DNA of 64,000 bases from Oceanobacillus oncorhynchi (GCF_000821065.1 NZ_CDGG01000001.1:3286001-3350000), one strand, 5' to 3'. Positions 1-8,847 are shown, counted from the stretch's first letter. The notes: generated from the sequence alone by a model not told the origin. A program made the numbers and translations.

Positions 1-778
1 CCTCGTTTATATCCACAAAATGCTTTCCCGGTATCAAGCCAATCTCCTCAAGCTCTGGTAAGGTCGGCGCCATTAACAAGGTGCGGCACGCCGGCACCTC
101 AAAATATTTAAAAGTCACAACCTGACGTACGGAGCCGCAGGCAAAAAACAATTTCGCCTGATTGATGGTCCTGGCATAATTTTCGCCAATTAATGATTGC
201 TCCGCCTGTTCGCTTGTAAAATCTCGCCATCCCGGGTGAGGACGATGATAAAAATGAGGAATTCCTTGATAATGCTGTAATATCTTTTCTCTCAACGGGT
301 AGATTTGCGGAAAAGAAACTTCTCCCAGCATCATTAAATCAATTGCTTTTACACTGCCATAGTTTTTAAAGATGGAGGTATTCGCGAATTGTGGGAGAAA
401 AAACACCTGATGCTGTTTTTGGTGAGGGTAATGCTGGTAAAAATTATGCCGGCATATGACAAAGAATGTCTTGATTTGATTACGCACTATAAATCTTCTT
501 CTTTGTTCCACAAAACGATGTGCATCATTTACCATCAGACCTGCAGGCGTGTCAATATCAGCTAAGCCGGTAACAACAGGGACAAATGTTTTTCCTACAT
601 CATTTATAATTAAAATAAAATCCGGTTTGTCAGGGATCCTGCGTAATATTTTATTGATTGGTCCAGATTTTCGATACACCATCAAATTTGTTATTTTTGC
701 TAATTCCTGCTCCAAAGCAGCATAATTATTATTTGTAAAGCGAGAAGTATCAGCTGCGATCAGTAATAGCTTTAGCAT
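1..778 (-). CDS. Glycosyltransferase, CgeB/DUF3880-like (3' part missing)
   Basis: The frame is open from ATG at 778 (AGGAAGG lies about 10 bases upstream) to the window edge, so about 259 residues are seen and the C-terminus is missing. I translated it directly. The N-terminus is a Rossmann-like start (MLKLLLIAADTSRF); later come LMMLGEVSFPQIYPLREKI and FHRPHPGW-type segments followed by a region ending ..KYFEVPACRTLLMAPTLPEL, where a group-1 glycosyltransferase places its donor-sugar-binding E/PACG loop. This pattern is that of CgeB/DUF3880 (Glyco_trans_1_2) proteins, which in Bacillus modify the spore crust. It reads in the same direction as the sulfotransferase and CapF-like genes and is separated from them by a terminator. 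Glycosyltransferase is likely; acceptor, donor and spore versus cell surface are not shown by sequence. Confidence 0.62.
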   Translation of the reverse strand, partial: MLKLLLIAADTSRFTNNNYAALEQELAKITNLMVYRKSGPINKILRRIPDKPDFILIINDVGKTFVPVVTGLADIDTPAGLMVNDAHRFVEQRRRFIVRNQIKTFFVICRHNFYQHYPHQKQHQVFFLPQFANTSIFKNYGSVKAIDLMMLGEVSFPQIYPLREKILQHYQGIPHFYHRPHPGWRDFTSEQAEQSLIGENYARTINQAKLFFACGSVRQVVTFKYFEVPACRTLLMAPTLPELEEIGLIPGKHFVDINE

Positions 779-803
779 TGGTTCATCACACCTTCCTAAA
801 GTA

Positions 804-833
804 AAAACGCCTTCTGTGCTTAGAAGGCGTTTT
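804..833 (-). terminator. Rho-independent terminator after sulfotransferase gene
   Basis: AAAACGCCTTC at 804-814 and GAAGGCGTTTT at 823-833 form an 11-bp perfect stem with an 8-base loop; on the minus strand a T run follows. It lies between the sulfotransferase gene and the edge glycosyltransferase, so the latter needs its own promoter or readthrough. Confidence 0.75.
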
Positions 834-881
834 GAGCTAGCTTTTTATTATGGAGAAAAGCAGCAGACTAAGTTCGCAACG

Positions 882-963
882 TCCTGGGACTGGGACTGCG
901 ATTACTCGCCCCATCGAAAAGAGCTGTGTGTCAAAAACTTCCACTGAATGAAGTTTCGCTTTA
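882..963. repeat. Interspersed intergenic repeat, copy 1
   Basis: About 82 bp that recurs with few changes at 27366-27449. Shared blocks include CTGCGATTACTCGCCCCA and GAAGTTTC(A/G)CTTTAT. The 3' core overlaps the sulfotransferase stop codon. Shorter remnants of the core lie at about 5680-5700 and 59471-59492. No coding content seen. Confidence 0.7.
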
Positions 964-1698
964 TTTATACCCGAGTTTTGATAAAGTCTTATCAAAAGCT
1001 TTACTGATTTGCTGCTGCTGTTCTTGGCTTAAAACAGATTTCCATTTATTTGCCTTACCTTCTCTTACAAAAGGAAGCGCAGGATTAGTAAATTGTGAAG
1101 ACCCATTTAAATGCTCTTTTTGTTTTTGTTCCAATGCTTTCATATTATCGAAAGAAGCCCAATGGACTGCTTCATTGATTTCTTGTTCGGTTCTGTCTAA
1201 GTGTAAAAAGTTTATTATCCTTTTAGCTTCTTTCGTCGTATCTGCAAGAAGATCTTCATATTTCACAAGCAGAAAGCCGTTTTTGACCTTCTCCTGATTA
1301 TCGAGCCAGCTGTCTGTCTGCGTGTCCCACGATCCAGGCGCAATATCCCCATTCATAAAAGCTGCAAAAAAAGTATCAAAATCACGACTTTCTCCATGAT
1401 ATTTCTGGAAATGATGATAATAGGAAATGACAACATCCCTTGGATCCCTTACCAGGTAAATCACTTTAGGATAGGATGGGTCATAACTGTCATGGCTCCA
1501 TACAAGGTGTGGAGAGGGCAAGTTTTCGATTGGTTCACTTGATGCGTTTTGAATCATCGCTCCTTTCGTGGCCCAGTCCATTTTTTTTTGATATAACAAT
1601 GTGGCGACGAGAAATAACAAGAAGTTATTCCCGGATTTTGGATAGGCTACAAGACAAATATCGTCTTTTTGACATATATATGTTTGATTCGTTGACAT
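961..1698 (-). CDS. Sulfotransferase family protein
   Basis: A 245-residue PAPS-dependent sulfotransferase (Pfam Sulfotransfer_1 type). The 5'-phosphosulfate loop YPKSGNNF is at residues 19-26, the 3'-phosphate motif RDPRDVVIS at about 84-92, and a C-terminal REGKANKWK resembles the family RxGxxGxWK loop. Such enzymes move sulfate from PAPS to a hydroxyl or amino group of a glycan or small molecule in the cytoplasm. I use ATG 1698 rather than the longer reading from 1743: AAAGGA sits about 10 bases before it and lies in the last codons of the upstream gene, whose stop is 7 bases away, implying translational coupling with the CapF-like reductase. With glycosyltransferases around, a glycan acceptor is the best guess, but it is inference. 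Confidence 0.85.
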   Translation of the reverse strand: MSTNQTYICQKDDICLVAYPKSGNNFLLFLVATLLYQKKMDWATKGAMIQNASSEPIENLPSPHLVWSHDSYDPSYPKVIYLVRDPRDVVISYYHHFQKYHGESRDFDTFFAAFMNGDIAPGSWDTQTDSWLDNQEKVKNGFLLVKYEDLLADTTKEAKRIINFLHLDRTEQEINEAVHWASFDNMKALEQKQKEHLNGSSQFTNPALPFVREGKANKWKSVLSQEQQQQISKAFDKTLSKLGYK

Positions 1699-1705
1699 GA
1701 GGTTA

Positions 1706-2848
1706 TCATCCTTTCTGTTCATCCGTTTTATTCGGCTGAACATCTAATGAGATTGTATCCGGGTTCTCCGGATCAAATATTTCATTGGCCCAAAACAAAA
1801 CAATTATTTCTTCTTCCGTTATGTTTTCAATGGAATGGGTGTACCCTGGAGGGATGTCTACTATTTCAATATTTTGACCTGTAACTTGATAGGTGAGCTG
1901 GTTGTCCGAATCAATCTTCCTTAATTTAATGCGTGCTTCTCCTTTAATAACACAAAATTTTTCTACTTTTGTATGGTGATAATGGTTTCCTCTTATAACA
2001 CCCTGACGTGATGTTGATATAAAAACCTGCCCGGCCTGCTGTGATTTGATTAATTCAACTAAACTCCCTCTCTCGTCCCGGTGAGCAGGTAATGCATAGG
2101 ATAAGTTATCCATTTCTAAATAAGACAGATAGGTCGTATAAAGGTATTTTGTGAATTTATCAGACAGATCAGGGATAATCAGAGATTCTCGTACGTTCTT
2201 TATTTCATAAAGCTTTTGAGCGAGCTCGCCTACTGTCGTTTGGAAGGTCTGGTTAATATGGTTATAGAGCAGCTTATCCTGTTTTTTCTGATCAAGACAA
2301 TCTATAAAACTGTCTATGACATCATCAATATATACGAGGTCAAGCTTTTTATCAGCGTCATGGATTTCAATCTCTTTATCATGGGAAATTTCATGGCAGA
2401 AGGTAGCGACCACCGAGTTATAATGCGGCCTGCACCACTTGCCGAAGACGCCTGGCAAACGGTAAATGCACACATCTGCACCAGTCTCTATACGATAATT
2501 TTGAAGCACTTCTTCTGCAGCTTTTTTACTCAAACCATAAGGTGTATTCCCCTCTGCTTGAATGGATGAGGTAAAAATGATTTTCGGTGTTTTATGATGT
2601 TTTTTCAAATAGTTGACAATGGATTCTGTAAGTCCTCTATTAACACTAGCAAACGCATTGCTATTTTGGGGTCTGTTTACTCCTGCCAAATGATAGATAA
2701 TATCTGATTCGTTTAAATACTCATGCAGCAGTGACAGGTCGTCCCCATGATGATATTGCTTGAGAGAAACACCTTTCATCCTCTGTAATCTATCAACCAG
2801 ATTCTTGCCAATAAATCCGCCTGCACCGGTTACGGTTACGTTAATCAT
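1706..2848 (-). CDS. CapF/WbjC-like bifunctional SDR-cupin sugar-nucleotide reductase
   Basis: 380 residues. The N-terminal two thirds is an extended SDR (NAD-binding TGAGGFIGKNL near the start, catalytic YGLSK in mid-protein), and the last ~125 residues are a metal-binding cupin (HRDERGSLVELI, then GNHYHHTKVEKF). This two-domain architecture is characteristic of CapF/FnlB/WbjC, which reduces UDP-4-keto-hexose intermediates on the route to UDP-N-acetyl-L-fucosamine in capsules and O-antigen; S. aureus CapF has about 369 residues. CapE and CapG partners are not in this window, so the exact sugar is uncertain. ATG 2848 follows AGGAGG by 9 bases and fits the family start; the longer reading from 2890 lacks a site. 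It is first in an operon with the sulfotransferase. Confidence 0.85.
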   Translation of the reverse strand: MINVTVTGAGGFIGKNLVDRLQRMKGVSLKQYHHGDDLSLLHEYLNESDIIYHLAGVNRPQNSNAFASVNRGLTESIVNYLKKHHKTPKIIFTSSIQAEGNTPYGLSKKAAEEVLQNYRIETGADVCIYRLPGVFGKWCRPHYNSVVATFCHEISHDKEIEIHDADKKLDLVYIDDVIDSFIDCLDQKKQDKLLYNHINQTFQTTVGELAQKLYEIKNVRESLIIPDLSDKFTKYLYTTYLSYLEMDNLSYALPAHRDERGSLVELIKSQQAGQVFISTSRQGVIRGNHYHHTKVEKFCVIKGEARIKLRKIDSDNQLTYQVTGQNIEIVDIPPGYTHSIENITEEEIIVLFWANEIFDPENPDTISLDVQPNKTDEQKG

Positions 2849-3015
2849 GTTTATATTCCTCCTGTTTCTATTACCCACGCAATGGTCCAATTGGTGATAG
2901 CTGGACGATTGTTCAACACTTTTAAATACTTTTCTACATATTATGGAGTACGCTGCGAAATGTGAAAAAATAGGGCATAGGCAAGGTTGTTAATTGAAAA
3001 AGAGGGGATGTATAT

Positions 3016-4176
3016 ATGGTAGATTTATCTATTCATACAAAGGATTGGCTTGAAAAAATAACGCCAATAGCAGATATACATGATTTTTATAAGGAATTCT
3101 ATACAGACGAAACGGTAACATATACGCTTCCAAAAGGAGATTCACCGGAATGGGTCGACTGGGTAAAGCCACCAAAGTTTGGAGAGCGTCATAAGTTTGA
3201 CAAAGCTTATGTTTCAAAGATAGAAAATGGAAGTGTATGGATGTGCGATAAAGGGGAAGGCATGGTTTATACACTGGCCCCTGACAACACATACTTTCAC
3301 GATATGGTTTTCCATTTATATTGGAATTATTTTGAGAAGATTGCAGTTAACTCCATTCCTTCCGCTTCCGCTTATGAGGGGACGCTGGGTGTTTTGGCTT
3401 GGGCCGGGCATGCCAATTACTGGCATTGGCTGCATGATACATTGGGACGCTATCATTTACTGCAGCTCAGCGGGTTTAAGATAGATAAATATGTTCTACC
3501 CCCTCTGACGTTGCCATTTCAACGGGAGACGATTAAACTGCTTGGCATTCCAGAGGAAAAAATCTTACAGCTTACACCGGGAATGCATGTGAAAGCAGAA
3601 CAGCTGATTTTGCCATCTGTGCCATTCAATGCAGGAACTTGTGTGAAATGGACAATTGAATTCCTCCGAAGCGCATTATTGAAGAAGGATTCCTATCGCT
3701 CTGCAAATCCCGAAAAGCGAATCTATATTAGCCGGGAGGATGCTTCGTGGAGAAAGGTTGCCAATGAAGGAAAGCTTTTGGAGCTTTTGACCAGAAAAGG
3801 ATTTAAAAAAATTGTATTGAGTACGTTGACGGTAGAGGAGCAAATTGCTCTCTTTTCCTCGGCCGATGTAATCATAAGTCCAAACGGTGCCGGACTTGCA
3901 AATCTCATGTTTTGTCAGCCGCGGACAAAAATCATTCAATTATTTACAGCTACATCAGACGAATTTATAAAAATTGGACAATACCTGGATTTGGATTATC
4001 GTTTTTTGAAGTGCAGGAATGCCAATCCCGTCTCCACAGAGCATGAAGTTATCAAAAACCTCGTGGTGGAGTGCAAGAAAGGCAAACCCGTCTTCACAAG
4101 GCAAGAAGTTATCCAAAACCCCGTGGTGGATTTGAAAAAAATAGCTGAGATTTTGAAGGAGGAAGGGATAGATTAG
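3016..4176 (+). CDS. Glycosyltransferase family 61 (DUF563) protein
   Basis: 386 residues. The GT61/DUF563 hallmarks are present: NYWHWLHDTLGRYHLL around residue 135, RIYISREDASWRKVANE in the middle, and SADVIISPNGAGLANLMF towards the C-terminus, followed by IIQLF. Members are cytoplasmic or membrane-associated transferases that add pentose or hexose residues to polysaccharides; bacterial ones occur in capsule and spore-surface loci. AGAGGGG precedes ATG 3016. The gene is divergent from the capF-like/sulfotransferase operon across a 167-bp gap, consistent with shared control. A 60-bp in-frame tandem duplication lies near the 3' end. Sugar specificity cannot be read from sequence. Confidence 0.82.
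   Translation: MVDLSIHTKDWLEKITPIADIHDFYKEFYTDETVTYTLPKGDSPEWVDWVKPPKFGERHKFDKAYVSKIENGSVWMCDKGEGMVYTLAPDNTYFHDMVFHLYWNYFEKIAVNSIPSASAYEGTLGVLAWAGHANYWHWLHDTLGRYHLLQLSGFKIDKYVLPPLTLPFQRETIKLLGIPEEKILQLTPGMHVKAEQLILPSVPFNAGTCVKWTIEFLRSALLKKDSYRSANPEKRIYISREDASWRKVANEGKLLELLTRKGFKKIVLSTLTVEEQIALFSSADVIISPNGAGLANLMFCQPRTKIIQLFTATSDEFIKIGQYLDLDYRFLKCRNANPVSTEHEVIKNLVVECKKGKPVFTRQEVIQNPVVDLKKIAEILKEEGID
4012..4131 (+). repeat. 60-bp in-frame tandem duplication in GT61 gene
   Basis: Units 4012-4071 and 4072-4131 align without gaps over 60 bases. They encode 20-residue blocks beginning CRNANPVST and CKKGKPVFT and ending IKNLVVE and IQNPVVD. Divergence between the units shows it is not a very recent event. 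Confidence 0.88.
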
Positions 4177-4189
4177 TAAGGAATATTTC

Positions 4190-4225
4190 AAAAATGCAGG
4201 CGCTCAGAGAAGCACCTGCATTTTT
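4190..4225. terminator. Bidirectional terminator between convergent glycosyltransferase genes
   Basis: AAAAATGCAGG at 4190 pairs with CCTGCATTTTT ending at 4225. It gives a stem followed by T runs on both strands, exactly between two converging genes. Confidence 0.85.
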
Positions 4226-4235
4226 AAAGGCATTG

Positions 4236-5513
4236 TTATTTCAGCAATCTCAAAAATTCATTCCAGTCTGAACGGCTGGTTCTGGTTATGCTTTCCTTAT
4301 GCTCCCGTACATTATATATCGTAAAATCATGATACTGAAAACGAGCGCTCTGAATCAATTGATTTAATACGCTCACATCCTCATAAAGCTTTCCTTCTTT
4401 AAATGTTATCACAGGAAATCCTCCAATTCTTTTTAAAGCAGAAGTGCGGTATATCCTTGGTCCGAGAGGGAATCGATAGGAAAGAAGGTCAGCTCTTCCA
4501 TGGATATGCCTTCCCTTTGCTGTTCCTTTAAAAAGAACATCTCCCGTCAGCTGTTTCCACTTTCGAAGATTTCCATATAATACGGATACATTTTCAGAGA
4601 GAGTTGCCAGACGTTTTTTTATACTGGAAACAGCGTCCGGATCCAGCCAATCATCTGCATCAAGTTCTAAGATGAAATCGGATGTCACGTGAGGTAATAA
4701 ATGGTTGAGAGCGACAGCTTTTCCCTCGTTCTTTTTTTCGAAAAGCTTCACCAGCTGTCTGTCGTGCCATCGTTTGAGCCGATGATAGGAATTGTCTGTT
4801 GAGCCATCATCCATAATTAGTATCTGTTCCGGCAATTCATTTTGAAGCAGGCAGGAAACAACTGCAGTTTCTGCATGATTTTCCATATTATAATTGGAAA
4901 GGATGACAGATAGACTTGGACTTGCTGTTTGGATTTTATTCAGCTGGTACTTCTCTATGAATTTTTGTTTTTCTAATGTGCTGGTTGAATTGCTTCTTCT
5001 TGACTGCAGCACCAGACCTTCCTCATAGCGTCTTTTTAAACTCGATTTATCATTAAGCCAGGCTGGCAAAAGAGCCTCCTTAAACGGCAGCTGGGTGTTT
5101 AATAGAAATTGCTGGTTTTTAAGAAAAGGAGCAGACACTAGAAATGGCCGATGAATCACACGGTTTTGATACCGGCAGCCAGTTGTTAAAAATGACTCTG
5201 ATTGGGAAAGGTGAAGGGAATCAGCTTGAATAGCTGGAGAAAGGTAATCTGTATCATGCAGAAATAATACATAGGGATTGGTGATTTTTTGAATCACATC
5301 ATTCAATGTTTTCCCGGAATCATTCTCTTTGCATATAATCGATTGGATTTGCTTGATAGGAGTGAAATCTAGTATTCCTGCTAAAGACACGTTCTGTTCA
5401 TGGAGAACCATCACAGAATGTAATCTGGATTCAATCCTTTTTAAAGATACTAATGCTTTATGAATTGCTGCTACATCAGAATAAAGAATGAGAATCGCAG
5501 TGATATCCTTCAA
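4236..5513 (-). CDS. GT2-family glycosyltransferase with degenerate N-terminal GT domain
   Basis: 425 residues. The second half is a GT-A fold family 2 transferase: SVILSNYNMENHAETAVVS, then DDGSTDNS as the nucleotide-sugar site and ELDADDWLDPDA as the DXD metal motif. The first ~190 residues (DITAILILYSDVAAIHKAL, later VLFLHDTDYLS) look like a second GT2-like domain lacking clear DXD, so only one active centre is expected. Translation starts with TTG at 5513, with GGAGG 7 bases upstream. It converges on the GT61 gene and belongs to the same surface-glycan locus. Donor and acceptor are unknown. Confidence 0.8.
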   Translation of the reverse strand: MKDITAILILYSDVAAIHKALVSLKRIESRLHSVMVLHEQNVSLAGILDFTPIKQIQSIICKENDSGKTLNDVIQKITNPYVLFLHDTDYLSPAIQADSLHLSQSESFLTTGCRYQNRVIHRPFLVSAPFLKNQQFLLNTQLPFKEALLPAWLNDKSSLKRRYEEGLVLQSRRSNSTSTLEKQKFIEKYQLNKIQTASPSLSVILSNYNMENHAETAVVSCLLQNELPEQILIMDDGSTDNSYHRLKRWHDRQLVKLFEKKNEGKAVALNHLLPHVTSDFILELDADDWLDPDAVSSIKKRLATLSENVSVLYGNLRKWKQLTGDVLFKGTAKGRHIHGRADLLSYRFPLGPRIYRTSALKRIGGFPVITFKEGKLYEDVSVLNQLIQSARFQYHDFTIYNVREHKESITRTSRSDWNEFLRLLK

Positions 5514-5882
5514 TCGGAAGCCTCCGTTCTTTTACGATATTTCTATTTATCACGGAGAATCGTCTGTAAAACTCCCACCTCCAAATAAAGCGTAAGAATA
5601 AATTTATTTAGGCGGGAGATAACGGACGCTACCTCCTTGAATCACTCAACTAATCCTTCAGTGGGGAAACGCAAAACTTCCGCTGAATAAAGTTTCATTA
5701 CATATATATGAAGCTAATCTAATTTTATCCCATGTAAGTAATCAATGTGGCCTTCATGGCATCCTTTTCAAATGAATATGTAATTGAAAAAGGTTTATAC
5801 AACCATTTTTTCATTCTCCGTTTCCGATAACACCTTTAAAACATATATTATTACATCTTGTGTATTGGTGGTGTAGATATAT
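5514..5882. other. Intergenic region with degenerate repeat pieces
   Basis: No gene is seen. At about 5655-5700 there are fragments of the interspersed repeat in both orientations: CCTTCAGTGGGG (reverse of the copy-2 CCCACTGAAGG) followed by CTGAATAAAGTTTCATTA. The rest is AT-rich without recognisable sites except the upstream region of the broken GT2 gene. Confidence 0.5.
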
Positions 5883-6092
5883 ATGATAAAAGTAAGCCTT
5901 TGTATGATTGTAAAAAATGAAGAAGAGGTGATGCGGCAATGTCTGGATAGTGTAAAGGACCTCTGCGAGGAAATCATCATTGTCGATACTGGTTCTACAG
6001 ACAAAACGAAAGAAATCGCAAGAGAGTACACAGATAAAGTCATTGATTTTAAGTGGATTGATGACTTTTCAGCTGCCAGAAACATTGCCTAA
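5883..6092 (+). pseudogene. Truncated GT2 glycosyltransferase (N-terminal fragment)
   Basis: 69 codons matching the start of SunS-like/TPR-containing GT2 glycosyltransferases: VSLCMIVKNEEEVMRQCLDS, then IIIVDTGSTDKTKEIA, then DFKWIDDFSAARN. In intact members this is followed by the DXD motif (LDADD) and about 200-300 further residues. Here it ends with a stop right after SAARNIA, and the downstream sequence to 6378 holds no continuation in any frame that I can see. A GGTGGTG lies upstream of ATG 5883. It lacks the metal site and is very likely a remnant; it marks decay of the glycan locus at this end. Confidence 0.75.
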
Positions 6093-6378
6093 TCGGAGAG
6101 AATTAATCTGGATGATGATACACTAAGCAGAATCATTTCCTTTCTGTCTTATTCTTTGTAGACTTAGCGTATAAATAGTTATCGATTGACTAATGGGGAT
6201 TTATTTTAATGTAAATAATGCTGCTTAAGTCCAGTTTTGGTCTAAAGGTCTTTTGATTTATGGTGCTGACACAGTCTAAATGAAGTGAGTAAGCACAGCT
6301 TATCTTTGTTTAAAAGATAAAAAATTAACTGAATATAGCTTCAGTTTATGAGCAGCTGCTGCGGGAGGAGGAATTAAC

Positions 6379-7443
6379 TTGAAAAAAATATCATCAAGTG
6401 TTGTTCAATTTCGGGGAACACATTATGAATTTGGCTATCATCAAGGTACTTTATTAAAAAATCATATCTTAGTAAAGAATCGTGAAAATCAATGGAAGGT
6501 AAGAACGTCTTTATTTTCTATTGATATCAAAGAAACAAAAAGGATTTTTCAAGAAATAGCACCGGCAATATGGGAGGAATTATTAGGTTTTGGTGACGCG
6601 CTTGAATGGCCGATGGAGAGAGTACTGCTTGAATTTGGAGGGTATCGGGTAAATTTGAACCGTTCCGGATGTTCCATTATAACAGGAGCAGATTATATGA
6701 TCAGAAATTATGATTATCATCCGAAAACATACGATGGCTTTTATTCCGTATTCCAACCGACGGATACAGGATACGCAGTTATAGGAGTTACGCAGAAAGT
6801 AACGGGACGTTGTGACGGAATGAACGAAAAGGGTTTAGCAATGGGATATACCTTTATGCATCGTAAACGCCCGAAAGATGGATTTGTCTGTCATATGATT
6901 GGAAGAATGATTTTAGAAACATGCGCTAATATCGAAGAAGCTGTTTCGTTGCTAAAACAAATTCCGCATCGGGGATCATTTAGTTATGTGTTGTTTGATA
7001 AAGATCATTCGGAATCAACGATTGTTGAGGCTTCTCCAAGAAATGTAGAGGTAAGGACTGGAGCATCATGCACGAATCATTTTCAAATACTGAAGAAGGA
7101 AAACCGTCATTATTTGAAGGATTCGAAAAGACGACTGGAAATTATGGAAAGCAGCTCAGCCAATCTTCTTCATGGGAAGGAAGCTTTTCAGCTTTTAAAT
7201 GGAACAGAGAATGGTGTGTTTTCTAAATTATACGGGCAGTGGGCAGGGACAATACATACTACTGCGTATTTTCCATCGAAATTAGAAGCATGGATTGCCC
7301 TTGGCGGTGATCAGCAGCCGGTGAAATTTGATTTTGCATCATGGCTGAAGGGGAATGATTTCCCTGTTTCTGAAGTTACAGGAATGGTAGATACAGATAT
7401 TCCTTTTGTTCATATGGAGAAGGCGGATTGGTATAAGAAATAA
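6379..7443 (+). CDS. C45-family autoproteolytic acyltransferase/hydrolase
   Basis: 354 residues, related to acyl-CoA:6-aminopenicillanic acid acyltransferase (peptidase family C45, Ntn-hydrolase fold). The predicted nucleophile is Cys98 in NLNRSGCSII; family members cleave just before this Cys to expose an N-terminal thiol. IRNYDYHP and GRCDGMNEKGLAMGYT match conserved pocket segments of the family. These enzymes hydrolyse or form amide bonds with acyl chains. Translation starts at TTG 6379 after GGGAGGAGG. The M20 amidohydrolase lies 210 bp downstream on the same strand, so both may act on N-acylated compounds. The substrate is not predictable. Confidence 0.82.
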   Translation: MKKISSSVVQFRGTHYEFGYHQGTLLKNHILVKNRENQWKVRTSLFSIDIKETKRIFQEIAPAIWEELLGFGDALEWPMERVLLEFGGYRVNLNRSGCSIITGADYMIRNYDYHPKTYDGFYSVFQPTDTGYAVIGVTQKVTGRCDGMNEKGLAMGYTFMHRKRPKDGFVCHMIGRMILETCANIEEAVSLLKQIPHRGSFSYVLFDKDHSESTIVEASPRNVEVRTGASCTNHFQILKKENRHYLKDSKRRLEIMESSSANLLHGKEAFQLLNGTENGVFSKLYGQWAGTIHTTAYFPSKLEAWIALGGDQQPVKFDFASWLKGNDFPVSEVTGMVDTDIPFVHMEKADWYKK

Positions 7444-7546
7444 TTTTATTTACCATGGTGTCTAAATGAGGCAGATTCACGATAGAGAGAGGAGCAGCCT
7501 CTTTTGCAGGAGGAAGCTGCTGCTCATATAATCTCATAAATCCTAG

Positions 7547-7575
7547 TTGACAACTCGGGATAAAATAGGTAGACT
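7547..7575 (+). promoter_or_regulatory. Putative sigma-A promoter for M20 amidohydrolase
   Basis: TTGACA at 7547-7552 and TAGACT at 7570-7575, spaced by 17 bp, about 80 bp before the GTG start. Confidence 0.5.
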
Positions 7576-7653
7576 TATATAAAATTCAGAATTTATTTCT
7601 GAACATGTGTTAGGTAAGTCATATATACTATTGAGATGGGCGGAGATTAAACA

Positions 7654-8847
7654 GTGAGCACAGTAGATAATAAAATAATACATTCCATATTTAAAGAATT
7701 TGATGCAAACTTTGAAGAAGTAAAAGACTGGAGAAGGTATATGCACCAGCATCCAGAATTATCCTTTAAAGAGGAGAAAACAGCAAAATACATAGAAGAA
7801 AAATTAAAAAGCTTTGGTTTAGATGTTCAAAAAAATATCGGAGGGCATGGTTTAATAAGTGTCTTGGAAGGAACACAGCCTGGCAAAAAGATTGCTTTAA
7901 GAGCAGATTTTGATGCGCTGCCAATTGAGGATGAAAAAGAAACCGCTTATAAATCTACTAATCCCGGTGTGATGCATGCTTGTGGTCATGATGGGCATAC
8001 AGCAGCTTTATTAGGCGTGGCAAAAGTAGTAAGCCGATATAAGGAAAATCTGAAAGGAAGCATTGTTTTTGTATTCCAGCCAGCAGAAGAAACACCGCCT
8101 GGCGGAGCGAAGTTCATGATAGAAGAAGGAATTTTAGATGATGTAGATTATGTATTTGGAGCTCATCTTGCATCAGACATACCAATCGGGAAAGTTGGTG
8201 TAGGAGCGGGATATCAAATGGCGGCAGTAGATAAGTTTGCCATTGATATTAAAGGACATGGCGGTCATGGCGCCCGGCCGCATGATACTACGGATTCACT
8301 GGTAATAGGAACGAGCATTGTCGAGGCTTTGCAAAAAATAGTCAGCCGGCAAATTGATCCGTTAAAATCAGCTGTGGTGACAATTGGTGTTTTTCAGGCA
8401 GGGAACGCATTTAATGTCATTCCTGATACAGCACGTATTGAGGGAACGGTGCGCAGCTTCGATCCAGAAGTACGTGATAAAGTAGAAACGGAAATTCGTT
8501 CGATATTAGATGGAATCACCAGTGCATTTCATGCGGCTTATGAACTGGACTACTTAAGAGGATATCCTGCATTATTCAACCATCTAGAAGAAACAGACCT
8601 TGCCAGAGATTTATTCAAGAAAGCTTTTGAGCATGAGAATGTAGTAGAATTTTCTCCGGCTATGGGGGCAGAGGACTTCTCCTACTTTTTAGAAGCAAAG
8701 CCGGGGACCTATTTCCGGGTTGGTTCTAGAAACGAAGATGTAGCCACACATTACCCGCATCATCATCCTCGATTTGATATTGATGAACGGGCATTGGTGA
8801 ATACGGAAAAAGCATTTGCAGCAATCATTAATCATTATTTATTGTAG
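7654..8847 (+). CDS. M20-family amidohydrolase (N-acyl-amino-acid hydrolase type)
   Basis: 397 residues, of the M20D/IAA-amino-acid-hydrolase-like group. Visible are LRADFDALPIEDE, the metal site MHACGHDGHTA, the QPAEETPPGG segment with the catalytic Glu, a dimerisation domain (GHGGHGARPHDTTDS) and the C-terminal MGAEDFSYFLEAKPGTYF. These cytoplasmic di-metal enzymes remove acyl groups from amino acids. The start is GTG 7654 with GGCGGAGA upstream. A small unknown gene follows 43 bp downstream, probably cotranscribed. The natural substrate cannot be read from sequence. Confidence 0.88.
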   Translation: MSTVDNKIIHSIFKEFDANFEEVKDWRRYMHQHPELSFKEEKTAKYIEEKLKSFGLDVQKNIGGHGLISVLEGTQPGKKIALRADFDALPIEDEKETAYKSTNPGVMHACGHDGHTAALLGVAKVVSRYKENLKGSIVFVFQPAEETPPGGAKFMIEEGILDDVDYVFGAHLASDIPIGKVGVGAGYQMAAVDKFAIDIKGHGGHGARPHDTTDSLVIGTSIVEALQKIVSRQIDPLKSAVVTIGVFQAGNAFNVIPDTARIEGTVRSFDPEVRDKVETEIRSILDGITSAFHAAYELDYLRGYPALFNHLEETDLARDLFKKAFEHENVVEFSPAMGAEDFSYFLEAKPGTYFRVGSRNEDVATHYPHHHPRFDIDERALVNTEKAFAAIINHYLL

